Shown: piece after piece, positions 48,410-57,373 of the stretch
Position numbering within the stretch: position 1 is the first letter of the stretch
Layout of the letters: each line of letters begins with the position of its first letter
Source: Firmicutes bacterium HGW-Firmicutes-16
GTDB taxonomy: Bacteria; Bacillota; Clostridia; Oscillospirales; Oscillospiraceae
Length of the DNA stretch: 64,000 nucleotides
NCBI GenBank assembly: GCA_002841545.1
Contig: PGZZ01000001.1
Location: 1-64,000, forward strand
Reading direction: 5' to 3'
Notes under the pieces: generated by a model
The model's database searches: none
Told to the model about the DNA's origin: nothing
Seen by the model: the letters and a program-made list of their open reading frames with translations, nothing else
Program-made: the position numbers and the translations under genes

Positions 48410-51400
48410 ATGCTGAAACTCATTCTGGGCACTGCAGGCAGCGGAAAAACTTCGCTCATTACAAACGAAATACGCAAAAAGGTGATGCTTCAAGAGGGTG
48501 GCATCTTTATGCTCGTGCCAGAGCAGTACAGCCACGAGGCCGAGCGCGAGCTATGCTCCGTCTGCGGAGATAACCTGTCCCTATATGCCGAGGTACTGAG
48601 CTTTTCGCGCATGGCTGTGCGAGTCTTTCAGGAAACCGGCACTGGCGGAAAAACCCCTCTCGACAAGGGTGGACGACTTCTGTGCATGTCTCTCGCGCTA
48701 AATGAGATTAGCACACGGCTTAAGCTCTATTCTTCTGCAAGAAACAGGGCGGAGCTGTCTGCAAGCCTTCTGCAGACGGTAACCGAGCTCAAGGCGGCCT
48801 GCATCAGCTCCGATGATTTGATAAAGGCGGCTCAAAGAGCCGGAGTTGGGCTTTCCGAGAAGCTATACGACCTCGCCTTATGCCTTGATGCCTATGATGC
48901 GGTTTTAGCTCAGGGCCGCGCTGACCCTGCGGACAGGCTATTAAGGCTTGCCGAAACCATAGGGCAAAGCTCAGTCGGCTCGTCAGGGCCAATATATATC
49001 GATGGCTTTACCGATTTTACTGGCGCAGAACTGCTTGTAATAAAAGAACTTCTCAGAAAAAACGCAGACCTCACGCTCTGCCTAACCTGCGACGGACTTT
49101 ACGGTGACTATGAGCACTTCGAGCCCTCTCGAAATGCGGCAAACACGCTAGTGCGCCTTGCGAAAGACTTCGGCATAGAAACAGAGATTGTAAGTCCCGA
49201 AGCCGCTCCAATCAAGGCCGCGCCGCTTTTATTTCTTGATGAAAAGCTCTACAGCTACACCTCCGAAACGCGCGAAAACACGAACAACTGCATTAGCGTC
49301 GTAAAAGCAGACAGTCTCCGTTCGGAGTGCGAAATGGCGGCGGCAAAGTGCCTTGAACTCGTGCGCGACAAACTTTGTCGATTCCGAGACATCGCAATCG
49401 CCGTGCGCGGCTTCGATTCTTATTCTGCTGCGCTTGAGGAGGCGTTCCGTTTTTACAAGGTCCCACTCTTTACGGCACGAAGGGGAAGTATTCTGCAAAA
49501 GCCGGTCGCCGCACTAGTCTCGGACGCATTTGAAGTCATCCTTGGCAGCTGGGAAGCGGATGCCGTTCTGAGCTATATGAAAACGGGGCTCACTGGCATC
49601 GCGCAGGAGGATCGTGACGTACTTGAAACCTACGTTACAATGTGGGATATCCGCGGCTCGATGTGGACTCGTAAAAAGCCCTGGTCACTGCATCCGGACG
49701 GCTTCGGCATGGAACCAACCGATGAGTCAACCGAGCTTCTGGCCAGAATCGACGCGATAAGGCGCGTGCTTTCAGCCCCCCTTGCCGTGCTATCCGAAAA
49801 CGGCAAAAAGGCGCAGACTGCAACCGAACAGGCAAAGGCGCTCTCCGATTTCCTTGCGGCTTTAAGGCTCCCCGAAACGCTTGAAAACAAGGCAAAGGAG
49901 CTTGAAGCATCGGACCGCTCGCTTCTTGCCGCGGAATATGCACAGCTTTGGGAAATTGTTAGAAGTTCCCTCGAGCAGACTGCGGCAATTTTGGGCGACA
50001 CACCCATGACGCAGGAGCAGTTTTCGAAGCTCTTTTTGCAGACGCTCTCGCAATATGACGTTTCAGCAATTCCGGTATCACTCGACCGTGTTTCAGCCGG
50101 TGATATGGACAGGATGCGCCGCCGCAATATTAAGCACCTCATCATCCTTGGCGCTTCGGACGACAGGATTCCTCTCCTGAAGCAGGGCAGCGGCATACTC
50201 TCGGACGAAGAGCGCGATGAGTTAAATGGTATTGGGCTATCTCTTGGCGGTGGCACTGATGAATTATCCAGAGAGCTTTCGCTCATCTATAATTGCGTAA
50301 CACTGCCTTCCGAGACACTCACGCTCTCTTACTGCGGACAATCCGAAAACGGCGCGCAGGCAAGACCTAGTTTTCTCATTGCCCGCGCAAAGCTACTTTT
50401 CGGACTTGAGGAAAAGGCACTCGAATTAAATAAAACACGGCTTGCGGCACCCGAGCCCGCTTTCCTGCTCGCGGTGAACGGCGCTGAGGATGAAAGCTCG
50501 CTCCTCGCATATTCATACTTTTCGGGAACGGACGAAGGAAAACTGAAACTTTCGGAGCTTCGGGAGAAGGCTGGGCAAAAACGCGGAAAGCTCTCTGAAA
50601 GCACTGTCAAAGCACTTTACGGCGAGAAGCTCTCGCTTTCGCCCTCGCGAACGGACGCCTATTCCGCGTGCCGCTTCTCGTATTTCCTTCGCTACGGTTT
50701 GAAGCTTGAGGAATCAGAGCGCGCAGGCTTTGAGGCTCCGGAGCTGGGCACCTTCATGCACTACGTTCTGGAGAACGTCGCGGGTGAAATTTCAAAGGGC
50801 AGCGGCTTCAAGAGCGTTTCGCCGGAGGAAACCGACGCTCTCGTCGATAAATATACCGACCTCTACATTGCGGAAAGGCTGGGCGGCTTTGATGACAAAT
50901 CTCCCCGCTTCGTCTACCTTTTCGGCAGGCTCCGTCCCTCCGTTCGGCGCGTAGTCAAGGACATGGTGCGTGAGCTTTCGCGTTCGGACTTTGCTCCCCT
51001 CGACTTTGAGCTGGGACTCGGCGCAGGCGGCGAACTGCCTCCTGTTCGTATCGAGGACGGCAATAATGAGCTTTATATCAACGGCATCGCCGACCGTGTG
51101 GATGGCTGTTTGCGCGACGGCAAGCTATATTTGCGCATTATCGACTACAAAACGGGCAAGAAGTCCTTCTCGCTCTCGGACATTTGGTACGGCATGGGAA
51201 TGCAGATGCTGCTCTACCTTTTCGCACTCGAGCAGGAGGGCGAAAAGCGCTACGGCGCTCCGATTATCCCCGCAGGTGTGCTCTATGTCCCCGCGAGAGA
51301 CTCGATAATTTCCGCAAGCGGCGACCTTACGGATGAGGAGCTGGAAGCCTTGAAGGCGAAAAATCGCAAGCGCAGCGGACTGATTCTGGACGATTCTTCG

Positions 51401-51730
51401 ATTATTTCTGCGATGGAAAACTCCGAAAGTCCCGAATACATCCCTGTAACCGTAAAAAAGGACGGCACTTTGAGTTCGGACAGTCTCGCAAAAGGCGAGC
51501 AGTTCAAGACCCTGCACGCACATGTCGACAAACGGCTTCTGGAGCTTTCTGAAAACCTTTCGGGCGGTAAAATCGAGGCTTCGCCCTACTACAGGGGCGA
51601 GGCGGACAACGCCTGCCTCTACTGTCCTTACGGAGCGGTCTGCCGCTTTGATGAAAATAATGATAAGATTCGATATCTTTCAAAGCTGAAGCCAAGCGAT
51701 TTCTGGGGCAGACTGGAGGTTGAAAAATGA
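48410..51730 (+). CDS. addB: ATP-dependent helicase/deoxyribonuclease subunit B
   Basis: AddAB processes double-strand breaks for RecA-dependent repair, the Gram-positive counterpart of RecBCD. The 1,106-residue AddB has the P-loop GTAGSGKT at 7-14 and degenerate helicase domains. Its C-terminal nuclease has IIDYKTGKKSF and four Cys for the iron-sulfur staple (one in SACRFSYF and three in ACLYCPYGAVC). The ATG at 48410 has AAAGGAG upstream; the longer frame to 48344 is not supported. The stop overlaps addA in ATGA. Confidence 0.96.
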   Translation: MLKLILGTAGSGKTSLITNEIRKKVMLQEGGIFMLVPEQYSHEAERELCSVCGDNLSLYAEVLSFSRMAVRVFQETGTGGKTPLDKGGRLLCMSLALNEISTRLKLYSSARNRAELSASLLQTVTELKAACISSDDLIKAAQRAGVGLSEKLYDLALCLDAYDAVLAQGRADPADRLLRLAETIGQSSVGSSGPIYIDGFTDFTGAELLVIKELLRKNADLTLCLTCDGLYGDYEHFEPSRNAANTLVRLAKDFGIETEIVSPEAAPIKAAPLLFLDEKLYSYTSETRENTNNCISVVKADSLRSECEMAAAKCLELVRDKLCRFRDIAIAVRGFDSYSAALEEAFRFYKVPLFTARRGSILQKPVAALVSDAFEVILGSWEADAVLSYMKTGLTGIAQEDRDVLETYVTMWDIRGSMWTRKKPWSLHPDGFGMEPTDESTELLARIDAIRRVLSAPLAVLSENGKKAQTATEQAKALSDFLAALRLPETLENKAKELEASDRSLLAAEYAQLWEIVRSSLEQTAAILGDTPMTQEQFSKLFLQTLSQYDVSAIPVSLDRVSAGDMDRMRRRNIKHLIILGASDDRIPLLKQGSGILSDEERDELNGIGLSLGGGTDELSRELSLIYNCVTLPSETLTLSYCGQSENGAQARPSFLIARAKLLFGLEEKALELNKTRLAAPEPAFLLAVNGAEDESSLLAYSYFSGTDEGKLKLSELREKAGQKRGKLSESTVKALYGEKLSLSPSRTDAYSACRFSYFLRYGLKLEESERAGFEAPELGTFMHYVLENVAGEISKGSGFKSVSPEETDALVDKYTDLYIAERLGGFDDKSPRFVYLFGRLRPSVRRVVKDMVRELSRSDFAPLDFELGLGAGGELPPVRIEDGNNELYINGIADRVDGCLRDGKLYLRIIDYKTGKKSFSLSDIWYGMGMQMLLYLFALEQEGEKRYGAPIIPAGVLYVPARDSIISASGDLTDEELEALKAKNRKRSGLILDDSSIISAMENSESPEYIPVTVKKDGTLSSDSLAKGEQFKTLHAHVDKRLLELSENLSGGKIEASPYYRGEADNACLYCPYGAVCRFDENNDKIRYLSKLKPSDFWGRLEVEK

Positions 51731-54700
51731 GCAGCTTTGGTTTAACACAGGATCAAAAAAACGCGGTCTACTCCCACTCGTCCTCCGTTCTCGTCTCAGC
51801 TGCGGCAGGCAGCGGTAAAACAAGGGTTCTCACGGAGCGGCTCATGGCGTATGTCACGGATAATGAAAACCCAAAGGATATATCGAGCTTTCTCATTATC
51901 ACCTATACCCGCGCCGCCGCCGCTGAGCTTCGCTCAAGGATACTCGACGAATTATCAAGACGGTCAGCGGAGGAACCCGAGAACCGACGTCTGCGCCGTC
52001 AAGTCACTCTCTGCTACAGAGCGCAGATTGGAACCATCCACAGCTTCTGTACTCAAATTCTCCGCGAATACTGCCACAAGGTCGGCTTGACGCCCGATTT
52101 CCGCGTCGGCGATGAGGACAAGTGCTCGGAGCTCAGAGAGAAGGCACTTGAAAAGGCGCTGGACTTAGCCTACGAACACGTCATTGAGGACGGGGACTTT
52201 GCGGCCTTAGTTGAAAGCATCGGCGCTGGGCGTGACGACTCTCGCCTTTCCTCCGCGGTACTCGAGCTACACGGGAAGATGCTAAGTCACCCCTATCCCG
52301 AAAAATGGGTGGATATTCAACTTGCTTCACTCGACACATCGAAGCTTCACGATGCAAACGACACCGGTTGGGGCAGGGAACTCACGGAAAACGCAAGACG
52401 GACGGCGCTTTACTGGGCGGAGCGTCTTGAAAGCGAATGGTCTTCCTTATGTGCCAATGAGACCGAAAATGCACCTATTATTTCCGCTTACGGCGAGAGC
52501 CTCGGAGAAACCATGGACGCTCTGCGTGTGTTCATTCACGCGCTCGACCTGGGCTGGGACAGGGCGGCAAATGCTTTGCCTATACCCTTTCTGCGTTTAA
52601 AGCCGCTCAAAAAATACGATTTCGAGGAGCGGAAAGCTTCACTCATCTCGGCGAGAGAGAGCTGCAAGGACGCGTGTAAAAGTCTTTGCGCCGTTTTCGA
52701 TTCCCCCTCGGATAAGCTACTTTCCGAGCTTGCGATTACGGCTCCCGCGATGCGTGCGCTACTCAGACTCACGCTCGAAACTGACAGACTTTACGCCGCA
52801 GAAAAGAGACGTCTAAATCTGCTGGACTTTTCCGACCTCGAACACTTCGCGGTGAAGCTCCTTTGTGATCCCGAAACGAATGAAGCTACTGGAGCGGCGA
52901 GAGATATCTCACGACGATATACGGAGATCATGGTGGACGAGTATCAGGACGTCAACGCCGTTCAGGATTTACTTTTCCGCTGTGTCTCACAGGGAGAAAA
53001 TAACATTTTTATGGTCGGTGACGTAAAGCAGTCAATCTACCGTTTTCGCCTTGCCGACCCCTCGATATTTATTAAGAAATACCATGAATTCAAAGAGTTT
53101 GTATCTACCGGTGAGAACGTTCCTCAAAAGATACTCCTTCAAAGCAACTTTCGCTCTGACAGGAACATTCTTGCCGCCTGCAACCACGTCTTTAGAAACA
53201 CGATGTCCGAGTCTCTTGGCGAGATAAGTTATGACGAGGATGCAGCGCTTATGCCGCCCGACGATTCCCCTCTCCCTCGCGGAAAGACTGAGCTTGCAAT
53301 CCTTGCAGTTCCCCAGGCGGAAGACGGCGAGGAGCGCCCCGACAAGACCTACCTCGAGGCGAAAATGGTCGCGCGGCAAATCAGACAGCTTGTTGAAAAC
53401 TCTGAAATGATTCTTGATAAGGGCACGGAACGCCCCGTGAGATATGGCGATATCGCAATCCTGCTGCGCTCACCAAATGTCGCGGGTATGGCTTTCCGCC
53501 GAGCGCTGTCGGAAGAAAAAGTGCCTGTTTTTGCCGAACAAGGCGGTGGCTTCTTTACTTCGCCGGAAATTCAAATTGTCAGGTCGTTGCTGTCTGTAAT
53601 AGATAACCCGCATAGGGACATTCCCCTAGCATCAATTCTCTCTTCGCCCGTCTTCGGCTTCACCGCCGACGAGCTATCCGAGGTGCGTGCGGCGGATAGA
53701 GCCAGCGGCTTCTATGCGGCTCTGACTAAGGCCGCCGACACAAGCGATAAGTGCAAAGCGTTTATCGAAACGCTTTCAGAGCTTCGCGCGATATCGGATG
53801 ACATCGGTGTATATGAGCTTCTCTGTCTGATATACGGACGTCTCGAGCTCCCTGCGGTATTCGCAGCGAGTTCCGGCTCTTCCGGCAGTGGAAACCTCAT
53901 GCTCCTGCTGGAGTACGCCGCCAAGTTCGAAGAAAACGGCTACCGCGGGCTTTTCGGCTTTTTGAAGCAGTTAACGCGCATGGAAGAGCGCGGCGAGGAG
54001 CCCGTTGTCACAACGAGCGGAGCAGGTAACGCTGTTGCAATAATGAGCATCCACAAGTCGAAGGGTCTTGAATTTCCTGTTGTGTTTCTTGCGAACACCT
54101 CGCGCCAGTTCAACAAAATGGATCTCCGCTCACCGGTGCTCATCCACCCAGAGCTTGGTCTCGGCTGTAAAAGAACAGACACCGAGCGCGGAATCGAATA
54201 CCCAACGCTGGCACGTCGAGCAATCGCGTCACGGCTCAATTCCGAGATGCTTTCGGAAGAGGTTCGGGTCCTCTACGTTGCAATGACGAGGGCGAAGGAG
54301 CGGCTTTACATTTCCTGCGCGTCTAAAGATCCCGAAGCCCTAATTGTAAAGCTCAGTGAAAATCTGTCCTCACCAGTAAACCCCGAGATACTTAAATCCC
54401 TGCCGTCCATGGCGCACTGGTTGGTTACGGCGGCTCTCATCGAAAACGATGGACTGATTACAATCAGGACAGAAACACCGGACTCAGCCGAAGAGACGAT
54501 TTGGGGCGAGACTGAAATCCCAATTCCTGAAACAAAAGTCCCCGATACAGCGGCTTTGCATGAGCTTCGTAGCGTCTTCTACTGGCGTTATCCCTTTGAG
54601 AGCGCAGTCGGGCTGCCCTCTAAACTCACGGCAACCTCCCTACCGCAGGATGACGGGGATGATGACGGCGAAAAGGTCGCTAAGGAGCGTACACACTATT

Positions 54701-55254
54701 TCAGTCTGCCGGATTTTGCAGGCGATGAGCACCCGCTTTCTGGCTCCGAACGCGGAACGGCAACGCATATCGTTATGCAGTTCATCGACTTTTCAAAGAC
54801 TAAAACACTCTCCGATATCGAAGGAGAGGTTGCGAGAATAAAATTGCTCGGTCAGCTCACCGAAAGGCAGGCAAAGGCCGTTGATCGCGCCTCAATACTC
54901 GGCTTTTTCGCGTCTGACACGGGAGCGCGCATCAAAGCGGCGGACATGGTACACCGCGAAAAACGCTTCTCGCTCCTTTGCCCTGCAGGTATGTTCTTTC
55001 CGAAGGGCGGGAACGAAAGTGTCCTTTTGCAGGGCGTGGTTGACTGCTGCATCGAAGAGGCGGGCTGCCTTACGATAATCGACTATAAAACAGATTTTGT
55101 AACGCAGGAGACGCTTTCTGACCTCACGGAGCACTACAGAAAACAGCTTCTCGCCTACGCCTATGCCATGTCGCGTATTTTGGGAAATCCCGTTTCCTCC
55201 TGCCTGCTGTGCTTCCTGCGCGCGGGACTTGTCTCAGAGATAAAACCGCTATAA
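51727..55254 (+). CDS. addA: ATP-dependent helicase/nuclease subunit A
   Basis: AddA is the UvrD-type helicase and second nuclease of AddAB. The 1,175-residue product has the Q motif (LTQDQKNAVYS) and Walker A SAAAGSGKT at 24-32. Walker B is MVDEYQDVN, QSIYRFRLADP and IHKSKGLEFPVVF are further helicase motifs, and VAMTRAKERLYI is motif VI. The C-terminal RecB nuclease motif is IIDYKTDFV. It overlaps addB by 4 bases, so equal amounts of the two subunits are expected. A strong terminator follows. Confidence 0.97.
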   Translation: MSSFGLTQDQKNAVYSHSSSVLVSAAAGSGKTRVLTERLMAYVTDNENPKDISSFLIITYTRAAAAELRSRILDELSRRSAEEPENRRLRRQVTLCYRAQIGTIHSFCTQILREYCHKVGLTPDFRVGDEDKCSELREKALEKALDLAYEHVIEDGDFAALVESIGAGRDDSRLSSAVLELHGKMLSHPYPEKWVDIQLASLDTSKLHDANDTGWGRELTENARRTALYWAERLESEWSSLCANETENAPIISAYGESLGETMDALRVFIHALDLGWDRAANALPIPFLRLKPLKKYDFEERKASLISARESCKDACKSLCAVFDSPSDKLLSELAITAPAMRALLRLTLETDRLYAAEKRRLNLLDFSDLEHFAVKLLCDPETNEATGAARDISRRYTEIMVDEYQDVNAVQDLLFRCVSQGENNIFMVGDVKQSIYRFRLADPSIFIKKYHEFKEFVSTGENVPQKILLQSNFRSDRNILAACNHVFRNTMSESLGEISYDEDAALMPPDDSPLPRGKTELAILAVPQAEDGEERPDKTYLEAKMVARQIRQLVENSEMILDKGTERPVRYGDIAILLRSPNVAGMAFRRALSEEKVPVFAEQGGGFFTSPEIQIVRSLLSVIDNPHRDIPLASILSSPVFGFTADELSEVRAADRASGFYAALTKAADTSDKCKAFIETLSELRAISDDIGVYELLCLIYGRLELPAVFAASSGSSGSGNLMLLLEYAAKFEENGYRGLFGFLKQLTRMEERGEEPVVTTSGAGNAVAIMSIHKSKGLEFPVVFLANTSRQFNKMDLRSPVLIHPELGLGCKRTDTERGIEYPTLARRAIASRLNSEMLSEEVRVLYVAMTRAKERLYISCASKDPEALIVKLSENLSSPVNPEILKSLPSMAHWLVTAALIENDGLITIRTETPDSAEETIWGETEIPIPETKVPDTAALHELRSVFYWRYPFESAVGLPSKLTATSLPQDDGDDDGEKVAKERTHYFSLPDFAGDEHPLSGSERGTATHIVMQFIDFSKTKTLSDIEGEVARIKLLGQLTERQAKAVDRASILGFFASDTGARIKAADMVHREKRFSLLCPAGMFFPKGGNESVLLQGVVDCCIEEAGCLTIIDYKTDFVTQETLSDLTEHYRKQLLAYAYAMSRILGNPVSSCLLCFLRAGLVSEIKPL

Positions 55255-55265
55255 TAAATGATAAC

Positions 55266-55308
55266 AAAAATATTGCCCTTCGCTAAAATAGCGAAGGGCA
55301 ATATTTTT
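55266..55308. terminator. Bidirectional terminator between addA and rpmE
   Basis: A perfect 19-bp inverted repeat (arms 55266-55284 and 55290-55308) with loop AAAAT has A/T ends, giving a U-tract both ways. Confidence 0.88.
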
Positions 55309-55317
55309 AATACGCAA

Positions 55318-55346
55318 ATGACCCGCACCAAAGCGGCACGGGTCAT
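55318..55346 (-). terminator. Hairpin directly after rpmE
   Basis: The stem ATGACCCG/CGGGTCAT with further inner pairs lies 25 bases after the rpmE stop. On the minus strand it is followed by TTTGCG, a poor U-tract, so the stronger repeat at 55266-55308 may be the main terminator. Confidence 0.45.
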
Positions 55347-55371
55347 GTTACTGACGAATAATATTACAGAT

Positions 55372-55569
55372 TTACAGACCGAACTTTCTGTTGAACTTCT
55401 CAACACGTCCGCTAGTATCAACCAGTTTCTGCTTGCCTGTGTAGAAGGGGTGACATTTGGAGCAAATTTCAACCGTTATGTCTTTCTTCGTAGAACCTGT
55501 TTCAATAACTTCGCCGCAAGCACACCTGATTGTGGTCTGCTGGTAGTTGGGATGGATACCTTCCTTCAT
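55372..55569 (-). CDS. rpmE: 50S ribosomal protein L31, zinc form
   Basis: The 65-residue product starts [20 protein letters not shown] and has Cys in CAC and CSKC, the zinc-binding (C+) form of L31. The family ending KFNRKFGL is present. The ATG at 55569 is chosen because GAGGTG lies upstream; a frame start at 55587 would include the ribosome site. Confidence 0.96.
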   Translation of the reverse strand: MKEGIHPNYQQTTIRCACGEVIETGSTKKDITVEICSKCHPFYTGKQKLVDTSGRVEKFNRKFGL

Positions 55570-55713
55570 TATGTTCACCTCTTTCATGAGTTCAGCAATT
55601 AATCCTAAAACGCATAATTAACGCGCAAGATGTATTTTAGCATAGGTATTTAATATTTGCAAGCACTTTTTCGATTAATGTTACATTAAGTTACAAAACG
55701 GCCGAAATCAACG

Positions 55714-55974
55714 CTAGCCCACAGCCTCACTCGACGTCGGACTCACTGTCGGACTCTCCCCGGCGCTAGGAACCGGACTCTCGGTTTCCGCCTTATGAAA
55801 GAACGGCAGGACAATTGTCGCGTTGCCGCTTTCATCATACACCGCATAATTCCGTAGTCCATAGAAAATTAGAACGGCAGCTGTCAGTAGTACCAGAACA
55901 ATAGCTATGATCACGCCCCCCCGCGAGCGTGATTTTTTTCTGCCCTGATAGATGTCCTTCGCTCTTATCGCCAT
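55714..55974 (-). CDS. Small single-pass membrane protein, unknown
   Basis: I do not recognise the family. The 86-residue product has a basic N-terminus (KDIYQGRKKSRSRGG) and one membrane helix (VIIAIVLVLLTAAVLIFYGL, about 21-40). A short outer region is followed by a Pro/Ser/Thr/Glu-rich tail. The positive N-terminus suggests it stays inside the cell. It lies 15 bases after rpiB on the same strand and may be co-transcribed with it. Confidence 0.65.
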   Translation of the reverse strand: MAIRAKDIYQGRKKSRSRGGVIIAIVLVLLTAAVLIFYGLRNYAVYDESGNATIVLPFFHKAETESPVPSAGESPTVSPTSSEAVG

Positions 55975-55989
55975 TTTGGCCTCCGAAAA

Positions 55990-56430
55990 TCAGTTATTTT
56001 CTTCTATTTTTGAGATAATGTCTACGCGTCTTGCGTGCCTTCCGCCTTCGAATTCCGTATTCAGGAAAATATCAACGATCTTAAGCGCATGACCGACGCC
56101 GATGACGCGCCCGCCAAGCGCAAGGATGTTCGCGTTGTTATGCCTGCGTGTATATTCCGCGGAATAGCAGTCGTGGCAGAGCGCTGCGCGGACGCCTTTG
56201 ACCTTGTTCGCGGAAATCGAAACGCCGATGCCTGTCCCACAGACAAGGATACCGCTCTCATTTTCTCCTGAGGCAACAGCTTTGCCGACGAGTTCCGCAT
56301 ATACGGGATAATCGCAGCTGTCCTTAGAATATGTGCCAAAGTCCTTGTAGGCAATACCCTTTTCGTCAAGGTACTTCATTATTTCATTTTTTAGCTCAAA
56401 GCCGCCGTGGTCACTTCCCAGTGCTATCAT
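55990..56430 (-). CDS. rpiB: Ribose-5-phosphate isomerase B
   Basis: RpiB interconverts ribose 5-phosphate and ribulose 5-phosphate in the pentose phosphate pathway; related enzymes act on allose or galactose 6-phosphate. The 146-residue product has the N-terminal SDHGGFELK, the catalytic Cys in LVCGTGIGVSI (about 63-73) and a phosphate-binding Arg/His segment (YTRRHNNANILALGGR). The ATG is at 56430. Confidence 0.94.
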   Translation of the reverse strand: MIALGSDHGGFELKNEIMKYLDEKGIAYKDFGTYSKDSCDYPVYAELVGKAVASGENESGILVCGTGIGVSISANKVKGVRAALCHDCYSAEYTRRHNNANILALGGRVIGVGHALKIVDIFLNTEFEGGRHARRVDIISKIEENN

Positions 56431-56506
56431 TGTTTACGCCCGTTCCTTTCGTTTTCGTAACGCCTTTATCTGGATACGATGATTAGGTCTCTATATTATC
56501 CCAGTA

Positions 56507-57328
56507 TTATATTTTTTCAAAGCTAGGTTTTCTCTTCTCGAAGACCGTGACATATTTATACCCCAAATCACGCAAAATGTCAAAGCCTTCAGCAAGACCG
56601 ACTCCGGCATTATCCACTTTGTGTGCGTCGCTTCCGACAGTTATAATCTCGCCTCCAAGCTCCTTATATAACCGTAGCACATCAACGGACGGCAGCGAAC
56701 CTCCGCCGGGCGGAGTACGAAAACCTGAGCAGTTTATCTCTATGCCTTTTCCCCGTTCGATGAGGTTCTTCAGCAAAACCGTGAGTTTTTCTCCGTAGGT
56801 TCTCGTGCTAATCTCGACTTTCTTCCCACCCTTTTTTATGTAGCGGGAAGGGTAACCAATATGGGCCATCACGTCGAAGCAGTCAAGAAGCGACAGCTCG
56901 ATAAGCTCGTCCATATAATTGTCGATAATACTTTGGCTATAGTCGTCGCCGCGATACTCTGAACCGTAAAAATCGGGCTTACCCTTAAGGTTGTGGATCG
57001 AGCCGAGGATAAAATCCAACTCCTCCGATGCAGCGATTGACTTTGCCTGTTCTCGGTCATGGTTTCCCTCTCCCAGCTCAAGTCCCAACAGAATTTTTAT
57101 GTCGCTAGGAACGGCCGCAACGGTCTGTCTGTACATTTCGAGCATTGTTTCTCGTTTGCAAAAACAGTCAGGGTCGGGCGTACCTGTCATGAATTCATCA
57201 AGGTCGCAGTGGTCGGTGAAGCAAAGCTGCGAAACACCTTTTTTTCGGGAAGCAAGCGCCATTTCCAGCATCGTGTTATGCCCATCACCGGAGCAAGTAC
57301 TATGAATATGGTAATCTATGAGTTGCAT
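56507..57328 (-). CDS. PHP-family phosphatase, histidinol-phosphatase (HisJ) like
   Basis: The 273-residue protein has the PHP metal-binding motifs DYHIHSTCSGDG (5-16), CFTDHCDLDEF, LGLELGE, GSIHNL and the C-terminal GSDAHK. HisJ-type members remove phosphate from histidinol phosphate in histidine synthesis. No other his gene is near, so another phosphomonoester is possible. AGAGGA precedes the ATG. Confidence 0.88.
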   Translation of the reverse strand: MQLIDYHIHSTCSGDGHNTMLEMALASRKKGVSQLCFTDHCDLDEFMTGTPDPDCFCKRETMLEMYRQTVAAVPSDIKILLGLELGEGNHDREQAKSIAASEELDFILGSIHNLKGKPDFYGSEYRGDDYSQSIIDNYMDELIELSLLDCFDVMAHIGYPSRYIKKGGKKVEISTRTYGEKLTVLLKNLIERGKGIEINCSGFRTPPGGGSLPSVDVLRLYKELGGEIITVGSDAHKVDNAGVGLAEGFDILRDLGYKYVTVFEKRKPSFEKI

Positions 57329-57373
57329 TTTATATCCTCTTTTTTATCTGCAGAGCTTATCTCGTAAATATTA

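Noticed and set aside
49630-50286. 218-codon open frame opposite addB
   Set aside because: It is Ser-rich and low in complexity, the usual signature of an antisense shadow of a gene rich in Glu/Leu/Ser codons.
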